Assembly (NCBI GenBank): GCA_900752195.1
Contig: CAADUJ010000006.1
Coordinates: 145,992-209,991, forward strand
Direction: 5' to 3'
Length of the DNA: 64,000 nt
Source: an uncultured Negativicutes bacterium
GTDB lineage: Bacteria; Bacillota; Negativicutes; Veillonellales; Megasphaeraceae
Shown here: positions 44,012 through 51,227 of the stretch, in pieces
Layout: the number at the start of each line of letters is the position of its first letter
Position numbering within the stretch: the first letter of the stretch is position 1
Position numbers and translations under genes: made by a program
Notes under the pieces: model-generated
What the model was told of the DNA's origin: nothing
The model's input: only the letters and a program-made list of their open reading frames with translations
The model's database searches: none

Positions 44012-44254
44012 TTACGGTAAAATGCCTTTTTCTGCATATTGTAAACAGGCTCGTTCTACAATAGCTCTGCTTACACCTAAGTAGCTGGCAAATTTTTCGG
44101 GACTAATGTGATAGGACCAGCGATTCCCATTAGCACCTAATGTGGCAGTGCCAAAAGGCAACCGCTGATTGCGTAGGCCCATGCAGACGAACATGACGCC
44201 TTTTCCCAACATGGCCGCCGCGACTTTAGGCGGTACGCATTTTGTTCTACTCAT
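44012..44254 (-). CDS. Excisionase-like / helix-turn-helix regulator
   Basis: An 80-residue protein: PPKVAAAMLGKGVMFVCMGL, RNQRLPFGTATLGANGNRWS, YHISPEKFASYLGV. The pattern (AAAMLGK.. .GLRNQRLPFG.. SPEKF) is that of small phage winged-helix proteins near the switch. It may direct excision or early control. AAGGAGG precedes the ATG. Confidence 0.65.
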   Translation of the reverse strand: MSRTKCVPPKVAAAMLGKGVMFVCMGLRNQRLPFGTATLGANGNRWSYHISPEKFASYLGVSRAIVERACLQYAEKGILP

Positions 44255-44296
44255 CTCCCAAATACCTCCTTTCTATTAGCTCTTTTTTGTCACTTA

Positions 44297-44503
44297 TTAC
44301 GTAACAAAATTAGCAAAAAAAATGTTGCTTGGATTTTTTATATCCAACAACTTAATCATCTGATACATTTCATCGCTATCAAATACACCTTTTTTCATTT
44401 TTTCGTAAAATGTTTTTGGCGTAATACCTAAGTATTTAGCCACTTCGGCTTGCGATTTTCCTCTACTGGCAATTATACCTTTCAGCGCGTTTACATCTAC
44501 CAT
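44297..44503 (-). CDS. Cro-like helix-turn-helix protein
   Basis: A 68-residue XRE-family protein: LKGIIASRGKSQAEVAKYLG, ITPKTFYEKMKKGVFDSDEM. It is divergent from the CI-like gene and first of the early operon, the position of Cro. It is transcribed from the strong promoter at 44555-44583 with an operator just behind the -10. Confidence 0.85.
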   Translation of the reverse strand: MVDVNALKGIIASRGKSQAEVAKYLGITPKTFYEKMKKGVFDSDEMYQMIKLLDIKNPSNIFFANFVT

Positions 44504-44526
44504 TTTATTTTCACCTTCTTTCTTTT

Positions 44527-44630
44527 GTTACGTAATACGTAACTTTATGTGGATAGTATAGCGTAATAAATGTTATATGTCAAGTGATTTTTAACATATT
44601 AAGTAACTTTTTTGTTGCGTAATATGTAAT
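44527..44630. promoter_or_regulatory. Three operators of the lysis-lysogeny switch
   Basis: Related 17-base partial palindromes lie at 44527-44543 (GTTACGTAATACGTAAC), 44591-44607 (TTAACATATTAAGTAAC) and 44614-44630 (GTTGCGTAATATGTAAT). The first follows the -10 of the Cro-side promoter; the third covers the -35 of the CI-side promoter. This is a lambda-like set of sites for CI and Cro. Confidence 0.7.
44555..44583 (-). promoter_or_regulatory. Early promoter (Cro side)
   Basis: On the minus strand a perfect -35 TTGACA (44578-44583) and -10 TATACT (44555-44560) are separated by 17 bases. Confidence 0.88.
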
Positions 44631-44643
44631 TTTACGGTATAAT
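44615..44643 (+). promoter_or_regulatory. Repressor promoter (CI side)
   Basis: On the plus strand -35 TTGCGT (44615-44620) and -10 TATAAT (44638-44643) are separated by 17 bases; the third operator overlaps the -35. Confidence 0.8.
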
Positions 44644-44670
44644 ACGAAGTATATAAAGGAGGGGGCTAAA

Positions 44671-45081
44671 ATGGCTCTTAAGGAAAATATAAAAAATGCT
44701 CGCTTAGCATTAAATTTAACGCTAGATGACGTTGCCAAAATAGTTGGCGTTAGCCGCCAAACCATTCAAAGGTATGAAAGCGGGGTCATAGGAAATATTC
44801 CATCTGACAGACTTGAAAAACTAGCAATAGCACTACATACAACTCCGGGAATACTTATGGGGTGGGACAAAGATGAGGATATTAAATTAACGCCTAAAGA
44901 TGAACGTGAAATAGAATCCGACTTAGAAGATATGATGAACTCTATGGCTTCAGCTGCTTATGATGGCCAAGATACTATTGAAGATATAGAGGCTTTCAAG
45001 GCAACAATTAAGGCTGCTATGATTCAAGCGAAAAAACTAGCAAAGAAGAAGTATACGCCTAAAAAATATCGGAAGGAATAA
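44671..45081 (+). CDS. CI-like repressor (XRE family, ImmR type)
   Basis: A 136-residue protein. The N-terminal HTH reads NARLALNLTLDDVAKIVGVS RQTIQRYE (residues about 8-35). There is no S24 peptidase domain; the C-terminal part is acidic then basic. With the metalloprotease gene directly after it, this matches ImmR/ImmA, in which ImmA cleaves the repressor rather than RecA-aided self-cleavage. AGGAGGG precedes the ATG. Confidence 0.88.
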   Translation: MALKENIKNARLALNLTLDDVAKIVGVSRQTIQRYESGVIGNIPSDRLEKLAIALHTTPGILMGWDKDEDIKLTPKDEREIESDLEDMMNSMASAAYDGQDTIEDIEAFKATIKAAMIQAKKLAKKKYTPKKYRKE

Positions 45082-45087
45082 TCGCCT

Positions 45088-45522
45088 ATGGACGTAAAAA
45101 AAGTAGTGCATCAGCTGATAACGAAGTACGACACAGACGATCCTTTCCGCTTGGCACAAGAAAAAAATATCCAAATACTGTATGGTGACTTGGGCGGCAA
45201 GTTTGGCAACTACTTAAAATATAAACGGTCAAAATTTATCATTATCGATAATTTTCATACACCGGAATGGATGTTGCCTTTCGTATGTGCCCATGAATTA
45301 GGCCATGCATTATGTACTCCAAACGATAATACGCAATGGCTCAAAACGTATACTATGAGTATTAATGCTGATAGAGTTGAACACATAGCAAATTCTTTTG
45401 CTGTAGAGCTACTTCTAAATGATACCTATATTACTGATAACTCTGACCATAGTATTTATGACTTAGCTAATAATCGAGGGATTCCTCGACAATTTATAAA
45501 ATTAAAGAGGTGCCATAAATGA
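45088..45522 (+). CDS. ImmA/IrrE-family metalloprotease
   Basis: A 144-residue zinc protease. The HExxH motif is in VCAHELGHALC and downstream acidic residues (NSFAVELLLND) complete the site. It lies six bases after the repressor gene and probably cuts it to start induction. It overlaps the next gene by four bases. Confidence 0.88.
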   Translation: MDVKKVVHQLITKYDTDDPFRLAQEKNIQILYGDLGGKFGNYLKYKRSKFIIIDNFHTPEWMLPFVCAHELGHALCTPNDNTQWLKTYTMSINADRVEHIANSFAVELLLNDTYITDNSDHSIYDLANNRGIPRQFIKLKRCHK

Positions 45523-45878
45523 AAAAGTCAATACTTACCACCGTAATACTAACAACCTTAACAATGCCAGTATGTGCTGAAGAATTTATTGTGACACAAT
45601 ATGTAAAGCCAAATGGTAATTTAGTGATAACTCAAACGTCGCAAACGGGAGATTATACGTATAGTCGTGAATTTGTTCCCGGAGAAAAAATTGTAATGCC
45701 AACAAAAAGAATCAACATGACTGATGATGAGGTAAATGAGTTAAGGGATTCTTGTATTCAAGATGTTCTTGCTGAACGACAAAAAGAGTTTAATAAACCC
45801 ATTATTTCGCAATCTCCACAAAAAAAGGATGACGATATTGATGGAAATGTAAATATTTTATCAATTTTAGGTTTGTAA
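45519..45878 (+). CDS. Small secreted protein of the lysogeny region
   Basis: A 119-residue protein with a signal peptide (MKKSILTTVILTTLTMPVCA, cut likely after VCA). The mature part is polar (YVKPNGNLVITQTSQTGDYT). It is cotranscribed with repressor and ImmA, so it is made in lysogens. It may change the cell surface or block superinfection; the family is unknown. AGAGGTG precedes the ATG. Confidence 0.7.
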   Translation: MKKSILTTVILTTLTMPVCAEEFIVTQYVKPNGNLVITQTSQTGDYTYSREFVPGEKIVMPTKRINMTDDEVNELRDSCIQDVLAERQKEFNKPIISQSPQKKDDDIDGNVNILSILGL

Positions 45879-45904
45879 TAAATAATTTTATGTAAAGGAC
45901 ACAT

Positions 45905-46369
45905 ATGATTATGAAAAAGATTTTAATTTCGTTATTTCTATTTTTAATTACAGCTATCCCATGTTTTGCAAACTTTTTATCTGACAATCCAAACCGTTAT
46001 CAAAAGCTGGATAGTACACCCAAAGCAACGGTATATGTAGATAATGATAGCGTGTCTGTCGTCAGGTATGAACCCCCATATTACATTATTCAAGTCAATG
46101 ATTTCTTTGTTCAATATGATCAAGGAATTATAAAAAGATGTACTGACCGATATTTCTATGATTATAAAAAGCAAAGTATACAGCGCCAGGTTCTCGACGC
46201 TTATACATTTAATGATGACGGCAGTGTAAGAGAGCACACCGGAGATACCACCCCGTTAATGGCAATACCCTCGCATACTATCGGATGGGACATTGCAAAT
46301 TATATTTTTTATAAATCCTATAACACATTTTTCTCTAATGAGTTAAAGCAACTGTTTGCAAATAAATAA
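45905..46369 (+). CDS. Second secreted protein of the lysogeny region
   Basis: A 154-residue protein with a signal peptide (KKILISLFLFLITAIPCFA). The mature part includes PKATVYVDNDSVSVVRYEPP, IIQVNDFFVQYDQGIIKRCT and DYKKQSIQRQVLDAYTFNDD, resembling the surface-exposed proteins of unknown function found in Negativicutes. AAAGGA lies before the first ATG; a second in-frame ATG two codons on is also possible. Likely made in lysogens. Confidence 0.7.
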   Translation: MIMKKILISLFLFLITAIPCFANFLSDNPNRYQKLDSTPKATVYVDNDSVSVVRYEPPYYIIQVNDFFVQYDQGIIKRCTDRYFYDYKKQSIQRQVLDAYTFNDDGSVREHTGDTTPLMAIPSHTIGWDIANYIFYKSYNTFFSNELKQLFANK

Positions 46370-46376
46370 AAAAAAT

Positions 46377-46506
46377 CCCGCCACCGTGCTACCAACACGA
46401 TGACGGGAAGCGCCGACAGTACTACCAATACTATTCGGCAAAATAATCAAACCTTAGCGAATAAGGGGCTGATTACGTCTATTATTATACCATAAATCGG
46501 CCCCTT
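46377..46506. repeat. Three hairpins between the lysogeny genes and integrase
   Basis: Hairpin 1 (46377-46407) and hairpin 2 (46412-46439) share the same loop CTACCAA. Read on the minus strand, hairpin 1 is followed by T7, like a terminator. Hairpin 3 (arms AAGGGGCTGATT 46463-46474 and AATCGGCCCCTT 46495-46506) precedes the integrase ribosome site. Their joint role could be termination of the lysogeny operon and control of integrase. Confidence 0.6.
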
Positions 46507-46543
46507 TATTAACCGTATGCAATTAATAAGGAGGCCTGTTTTT

Positions 46544-47608
46544 ATGGGTATGAAACGCGCAAACGGCACAGGCTCCGTGTATAAGCTAAAACGTCGCTTG
46601 AAAAAGCCTTTCAAGGCCGTCGTAACAGTCGGCTGGAAAGACGACGGGACTCGTATCCGTAAGTGTATCGGCTACTTTGAGAAGTCAACGGAAGCATATG
46701 ATGCGCTATCTGCGTACCGCCAAATGCCAGAGCGATTTGATAATAAGGATGTAACCTTTGGTCAGGCGTGGCAATGGATGATTGATGAAAAGAAACGACA
46801 GGGCGTTGATGTGAAAAAGGGGAAATTCGCCCCGTCCAAGAAAAAATGCGCTCCTATCTGGGATATGCCTATCCAACAAATCAGGTTGAATCATTTGCAA
46901 GCGATTTTTGATACCTACAAGAAACTAGGTCGATCATCTCACGAGAATCTACTTAAGGCCATTAACGGCACCTTTAAAGCGGCTATTAAAAACGATGTCA
47001 TTCAAAAGAATTACGCATCCTTAGTTACTTTACCACCGGCGAAAAAGTCTACTATGCATGAGCCTTTTGCCGAGGGTGAAATTGCCGTGTTATGGCGCCA
47101 TACGGATAATAGACTAGCCCGTGTAATACTTATATACATTTACACGGGTATGCGCCCTGTAGAGCTGTATAGCATTAAAATCGAAGATGTGCACCTTAAA
47201 GAAAGATACCTCATAGGCGGTGTAAAAACCACCGCCGGACGTAACCGCATTATCCCGATTGCAAAATGCATCATCCCCTTCGTAACGGAGATATATACTC
47301 AAGCTCTTTTTGCGAGGTCTGCGACGCTCTTACCACCAGATTACATTCCAACACGCATCGATCGTCCCTTGAAAAAACTCTGTGCCGATTTGGGCATAGC
47401 GATTCACCGAAGACACGATACACGGCACACCTTTATTACGATGGCAAGGAATTATGGCATGGACTTGTACACCTTAAAGCGCATCGTCGGCCACGCACAG
47501 ACGGACGTCACAAGCGATGTGTATACGCATAAAAATACCACCCAATTAGTCGAAGCCGTTGACAAATTACCCGTACAATTTAACACTTCCAGTGTAGCCA
47601 CTGTGTAG
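46544..47608 (+). CDS. int: Prophage tyrosine integrase
   Basis: A 354-residue integrase starting MGMKRANGTGSVYKLKRRLK at ATG 46544, behind AAGGAGG; the earlier ATG in frame lies upstream of that site. Catalytic residues are present: R in YTGMRPVEL, H-R in HDTRHTF, H in IVGHAQTD, and Y in SDVYTHK. It ends 88 bases from the attR core and its last codons overlap the right arm-type repeats. Confidence 0.95.
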   Translation: MGMKRANGTGSVYKLKRRLKKPFKAVVTVGWKDDGTRIRKCIGYFEKSTEAYDALSAYRQMPERFDNKDVTFGQAWQWMIDEKKRQGVDVKKGKFAPSKKKCAPIWDMPIQQIRLNHLQAIFDTYKKLGRSSHENLLKAINGTFKAAIKNDVIQKNYASLVTLPPAKKSTMHEPFAEGEIAVLWRHTDNRLARVILIYIYTGMRPVELYSIKIEDVHLKERYLIGGVKTTAGRNRIIPIAKCIIPFVTEIYTQALFARSATLLPPDYIPTRIDRPLKKLCADLGIAIHRRHDTRHTFITMARNYGMDLYTLKRIVGHAQTDVTSDVYTHKNTTQLVEAVDKLPVQFNTSSVATV

Positions 47609-47612
47609 CCAC
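47593..47612 (+). repeat. Right arm-type repeats
   Basis: TGTAGCCAC occurs at 47593-47601 and 47604-47612, overlapping the integrase stop codon; same pair and orientation as 9375-9394. Confidence 0.6.
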
Positions 47613-47642
47613 CGTAATAGAATAACCTAAAATTAACGCAAG

Positions 47643-47686
47643 AACAGCACCGCTTACATTTCAAAGAATGTGATAACGGTGCTGTT
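47643..47686. terminator. Prophage-supplied bidirectional terminator (int and yebC)
   Basis: Arms AACAGCACCG (47643-47652) and CGGTGCTGTT (47677-47686) surround a 24-base loop, with T-runs on both strands. It terminates int on one strand and now serves yebC on the other in place of the displaced host terminator. Confidence 0.78.
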
Positions 47687-47695
47687 TTACTGGGT

Positions 47696-48430
47696 TTATT
47701 CTTCTTCATCGGGCATGTCGCCGTTATGATATACATCCTGGACATCATCGAGTTCATCGAGCGCATCGATGAGGTTTTCCAGTTTCTTAGCGTCTTCTTC
47801 GTTCAAGGCAATCGTGTTGTCCGGTACCATCGTAATTTGTGCATGGTCCGGTTCAATGCCATTATCAGCAAGAGCCTTTTCTACATCATCGAAAGCTTCA
47901 GGAGATGTGATGATTTCGAATTCATCATCGCCTGTCTTGACGTCATCAGCACCAGCATCGAGAGCTACTTCCATGATCTGGTCTTCTGTCGTCTTTTCAT
48001 TACTTACGATAAAAATGCCCTTATTATTGAACATCCACGAAACACAGCCCGTTTCACCAAGGTTTCCACCATGTTTGGAGAATTCGTGACGGACAGCAGC
48101 AGCGGCACGGTTGCGGTTATCTGTCAGGACGTTTACCGTTACGGCAACGCCAGCTGGACCATAGCCTTCATATACGATTTCTTCGTAATTCTGGCCTTCT
48201 GTTGCACCTGCACCTTTCTGAATCGCCCGCTTGATATTATCCTTCGGGATGTTGTTTTCTTTTGCCTTCTGGAGAGCCAGTTTCAAGCGCATATTGCCAA
48301 CGGGATCAGGGCCGCCCATGCGGACAGCAATCGTGATTTCACGGCTGATTTTTGTCGTAATCTTGCCGCGGATGGCATCGTTTTTCCCTTTTTTACGTTT
48401 AATATTGGCCCATTTAGAATGTCCAGACAT
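47696..48430 (-). CDS. yebC: YebC/PmpR family protein, C-terminus replaced by the prophage
   Basis: YebC (244 residues) starts MSGHSKWANIKRKKGKNDAI and has the GAGATEGQNYEEIVYEGYGP motif. This family acts in transcription or, for some members, in helping ribosomes through proline stretches. The last seven residues (DMPDEEE region) come from phage DNA; the host's own tail is at 9265. It is the last gene of the trmD operon, 14 bases after the SPOUT methyltransferase. Confidence 0.93.
   Translation of the reverse strand: MSGHSKWANIKRKKGKNDAIRGKITTKISREITIAVRMGGPDPVGNMRLKLALQKAKENNIPKDNIKRAIQKGAGATEGQNYEEIVYEGYGPAGVAVTVNVLTDNRNRAAAAVRHEFSKHGGNLGETGCVSWMFNNKGIFIVSNEKTTEDQIMEVALDAGADDVKTGDDEFEIITSPEAFDDVEKALADNGIEPDHAQITMVPDNTIALNEEDAKKLENLIDALDELDDVQDVYHNGDMPDEEE
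47724..47736. repeat. attR core
   Basis: The 13-base repeat TTATGATATACAT inside the last codons of yebC, matching attL at 9299-9311. Confidence 0.8.
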
Positions 48431-48444
48431 TCAAATTCCTCCTT

Positions 48445-49017
48445 TTATTGCCACCAGGCTTCACCGGCAAGGCGATCAAAGATAATCGCCGCAGCCGAGC
48501 GTACAGAGAGGTGGTTATACTCCCCAGCGCCGTAAATCGGTTCGAGGATATAGTCAAATTTTTCCATCGTCTCGCTGGTCATCCCATAACCAGTTCCAAA
48601 GAGAAGCAGGATGGGCGTATCATCCGTATCCCGCCTGCGCCGGAGCTCTTTATAGGAAATCGTATTCGCATACGTTCTGGCATCAGTCGTCACGATGTAC
48701 GGCCGTTTGCCTTCTATACGTGTCACAGCGTCGACAGCCGCCTCGATGGAAGGCTGGATATCGACGATATCAAAGGCTTCGGTGCGATAGGAATTATAAT
48801 TCTTTCCTACATCGCCGCGCCAGAATCCCATGATTTTACGCACCATATCGATCTGACCTTCGATGTGGTGGATAATAAAATATTTCTTTACGCCATATGT
48901 ATGAGCTGAACGAGCAATATCATGCAAATCGTAGTTCGTAATAGCCGTAGCGATGACGTTAAAATTCTTGTCATAAATGGGGTAATGGACTAGCCCCGCA
49001 TAAAGTGGTGCTGTCAT
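48445..49017 (-). CDS. SPOUT-type RNA methyltransferase (TM1570 family)
   Basis: A 190-residue protein. The first half reads [20 protein letters not shown] and [20 protein letters not shown]; the C-terminal half has the knot motif [20 protein letters not shown] and [20 protein letters not shown]. This family lies after trmD in many Firmicutes and is thought to methylate tRNA or rRNA; the target is not certain. It overlaps trmD by four bases. Confidence 0.85.
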   Translation of the reverse strand: MTAPLYAGLVHYPIYDKNFNVIATAITNYDLHDIARSAHTYGVKKYFIIHHIEGQIDMVRKIMGFWRGDVGKNYNSYRTEAFDIVDIQPSIEAAVDAVTRIEGKRPYIVTTDARTYANTISYKELRRRRDTDDTPILLLFGTGYGMTSETMEKFDYILEPIYGAGEYNHLSVRSAAAIIFDRLAGEAWWQ

Positions 49018-49763
49018 GATTCCAGCTCCTCTTTCAACGAATCCAGGAATGCCTCGTCTTTCTTCGACAAGTCACAAGATTCTAATAAATCCGGTCGTAA
49101 GAGCAACGTCCGTTTCAGCGCTTCTTTCCTACGCCAGGCGTCAATCTTTGCATGGTCACCATTGCGCAATACTGCCGGTACTTCCCATTGCCGGAAGACG
49201 GCAGGCTTCGTATATTGAGGGTACTCGAGAAGAGAATGATAAAATGAGTCGTCCTGTGCGCTTCCTGCAGCACCGAGGACGCCGGGAATCATACGAGCTA
49301 CTGCGTCAGCGACAATCATCGCCGGCATTTCACCGCCTGTAAGGACATAATCGCCAATGGAAATCGTTTCATCGACGAGATGTTCCTCTACGCGGTAATC
49401 AACGCCTTCATAATGACCACATACCAAAATGAGCTGGTCATAGTCCGCCAGCTCACGTGCCTTTGCCTGATTGAATGTCGTTCCCGTTGGTCCCATTAGG
49501 ATGACACGCCGTTTCGGAACATTGCGGCGTACCGATTCGACAGCGGCAAAAAGCGGACCGGCCTTCATCAGCATACCACATCCACCACCGTAGATTGTAT
49601 CATCTACCATGCGATGCCGGTCATAGACAAAGTGACGGGGATTCGTCACATCCAGGTCCAGGAACCCCTGTGCCCGGGCTCTGCCGATAATGCTATGCTG
49701 AAAGAATGCTTCTATGAATTCGGGAAATAAAGATATAATATCGATTCTCATTCGTCGATCCAT
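49014..49763 (-). CDS. trmD: tRNA (guanine-N1-)-methyltransferase
   Basis: TrmD (249 residues) makes m1G37 in tRNAs with G36, which holds the reading frame. Motifs: [80 protein letters not shown], all typical. It overlaps rimM by 16 bases. Confidence 0.97.
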   Translation of the reverse strand: MDRRMRIDIISLFPEFIEAFFQHSIIGRARAQGFLDLDVTNPRHFVYDRHRMVDDTIYGGGCGMLMKAGPLFAAVESVRRNVPKRRVILMGPTGTTFNQAKARELADYDQLILVCGHYEGVDYRVEEHLVDETISIGDYVLTGGEMPAMIVADAVARMIPGVLGAAGSAQDDSFYHSLLEYPQYTKPAVFRQWEVPAVLRNGDHAKIDAWRRKEALKRTLLLRPDLLESCDLSKKDEAFLDSLKEELES

Positions 49764-50251
49764 TCTGGCGGGTCTACCACCATCGTACCAGCTTCGACGT
49801 CAATATCCTTCACGACGTCGGGAATAGCGGCAAAAAGCAACTCTTTCCCGTCTTCTCCCGTTACGACGTACACATCCTTGCTGCCAGTCTTCAAGACATC
49901 CGTCACCTTGCCTAGCACAGTGCCTGCAAGATCCTGCACAGAAAGGCCTATGATGTCAAAGATATAATGCTGCCCTTTCTTTAAAGGCATCAAATCTTCC
50001 CGCGGCACCTGGAGTTCTTTATGAATGAGAAGCTCTGCACCATTGCGGTCATCAACACCAGCAAACTTCATGAGGACGACTCGTTTGTGAAGGCGCGCTG
50101 CTGTAATTTCATATTTTTTGCCATCAATATATCCGTATTTCATCTTGAGGAAACGTTTCGGAAAATCCGTTTCCGGATAAATACGAACATCACCCCGCAC
50201 GCCGTGCGGGGCAACTATTTGACCAATTGTGAAAAGTTCCATATCGGCCAT
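49748..50251 (-). CDS. rimM: Ribosome maturation factor RimM
   Basis: RimM (about 167 residues) helps 30S maturation near S19. Motifs: [20 protein letters not shown] at the start, [40 protein letters not shown]. The start taken is the ATG at 50251, four bases after the ylqD stop; no strong Shine-Dalgarno is seen, so translational coupling is likely. Confidence 0.94.
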   Translation of the reverse strand: MADMELFTIGQIVAPHGVRGDVRIYPETDFPKRFLKMKYGYIDGKKYEITAARLHKRVVLMKFAGVDDRNGAELLIHKELQVPREDLMPLKKGQHYIFDIIGLSVQDLAGTVLGKVTDVLKTGSKDVYVVTGEDGKELLFAAIPDVVKDIDVEAGTMVVDPPEWIDE

Positions 50252-50255
50252 CGTA

Positions 50256-50663
50256 TTATTGGCGGAAGGCAACAATCTTGTCATCTTCAAGCAAGATTTC
50301 CGTGCCCATAAGTTTACCTAAATCGTCTCCAATCTTGACAACGACGGTCTGTTCGAGCGTGCCCTGTCTGATTTCGGAGCCGATTTCAAGCTGTTCTGCC
50401 TGTTCTCTATCGTGCTGCGCTTTGGCTCTGGCAGAAGCGATGTGTTGCTTTTCTTCTTCCACTTTCGCACGTAAAGAAATCAAACCCTGTGCGTCGATTT
50501 TGGCCTGTTCGGTCATCATTCGCTTAGCCTGGAATTCAAGATTCTGAGCTTCGCGATCGATATCGCTCAACGCCTGATCAGCATTTCTGATAATTCTATC
50601 TTTAAGAGCCTGCGTAACCTTCGATTTTACAACCACAGGAATACGCAATGTAATCTGATCCAT
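50256..50663 (-). CDS. ylqD: YlqD family protein
   Basis: A 135-residue protein between khpA and rimM, as in Bacillus. N-terminal RIPVVVKSKVTQALKDRIIR, a helical middle, and VKIGDDLGKLMGTEILLEDD match YlqD. Its function is unknown. Confidence 0.85.
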   Translation of the reverse strand: MDQITLRIPVVVKSKVTQALKDRIIRNADQALSDIDREAQNLEFQAKRMMTEQAKIDAQGLISLRAKVEEEKQHIASARAKAQHDREQAEQLEIGSEIRQGTLEQTVVVKIGDDLGKLMGTEILLEDDKIVAFRQ

Positions 50664-50671
50664 GGTTCCTC

Positions 50672-50899
50672 CTATACGATATCCACTGATACTTTCTTAT
50701 TTGCCTTTACAGCTGCCGCTTTGACGACAAGGCGCATGGCCTTGGCAATCTTACCCTGTTTGCCAATGACCTTGCCCATATCATCAGGAGCTACATGCAG
50801 CTCATAGACTTCGAGGCCTCTTTTTTGAATTTTCGTAACTGTTACTGCTTCCGGCTTCGTCACGAGAGCCTTGGCAATACAAGCAATCAATTCTTCCAT
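50672..50899 (-). CDS. khpA: KH-domain RNA-binding protein KhpA (YlqC)
   Basis: A 75-residue single KH domain: MEELIACIAKALVTKPEAV, then APDDMGKVIGKQGKIAKAMR with the GxxG loop GKQG. It binds RNA, in other Firmicutes with KhpB. It lies in the conserved rpsP-khpA-ylqD-rimM order. Confidence 0.93.
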   Translation of the reverse strand: MEELIACIAKALVTKPEAVTVTKIQKRGLEVYELHVAPDDMGKVIGKQGKIAKAMRLVVKAAAVKANKKVSVDIV

Positions 50900-50914
50900 A
50901 GTAGTCAGCCTCTC

Positions 50915-51181
50915 TTATTTCTTGGATGCTTCAAACTGAGCCATGATGCCGGCTTTTTTGAAGAGGGAACGAATCGTATCAGTCGGCTGTGCACCCTTGC
51001 CGAGCCATGCCAATGCTTCTTCAACGTTAACGCTGAGGCAATCAGCACCCTTAGCAGGATCATACTGGCCTAATGTAGCAACAGGACGGCCGTTATTACG
51101 AGCGTCACGGGAATCAGCTACGACAACGCGATAGATCGGTTTCTTTTTAGCACCTAAACGAGCTAAACGGATTTTAATCAT
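50915..51181 (-). CDS. rpsP: 30S ribosomal protein S16
   Basis: S16 (88 residues): MIKIRLARLGAKKKPIYRVV, VADSRDARNNGRPVATLGQY, DPAKGAD. The ATG at 51179-51181 follows AAGGAGG; the open frame runs three codons further up, into that site. Confidence 0.97.
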   Translation of the reverse strand: MIKIRLARLGAKKKPIYRVVVADSRDARNNGRPVATLGQYDPAKGADCLSVNVEEALAWLGKGAQPTDTIRSLFKKAGIMAQFEASKK

Positions 51182-51227
51182 TACTTTCACCTCCTTGAAT
51201 TGGTATCCAACTGCCTGCAGCAGTCAG

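Larger units (their letters stand above)
9299..47736. mobile_element. PBSX-like contractile-tail (myovirus-type) prophage integrated in yebC
   Basis: The element is about 38.4 kb and bounded by a 13-bp direct repeat (attL 9299-9311, attR 47724-47736). It has a complete set of modules: integrase, repressor switch, replication and recombination genes, terminase, portal, scaffold, capsid, sheath, tube, tape measure, baseplate, fibre and lysis genes. The tail module order (sheath, tube, XkdN, tape measure, LysM protein, XkdQ, R, S, T, U, fibre) matches Bacillus PBSX. Gene order and intact structural frames suggest it could still form particles, but this is not shown. The only clear gene damage is the TAG in the tail-fibre recombinase. 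Confidence 0.95.
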
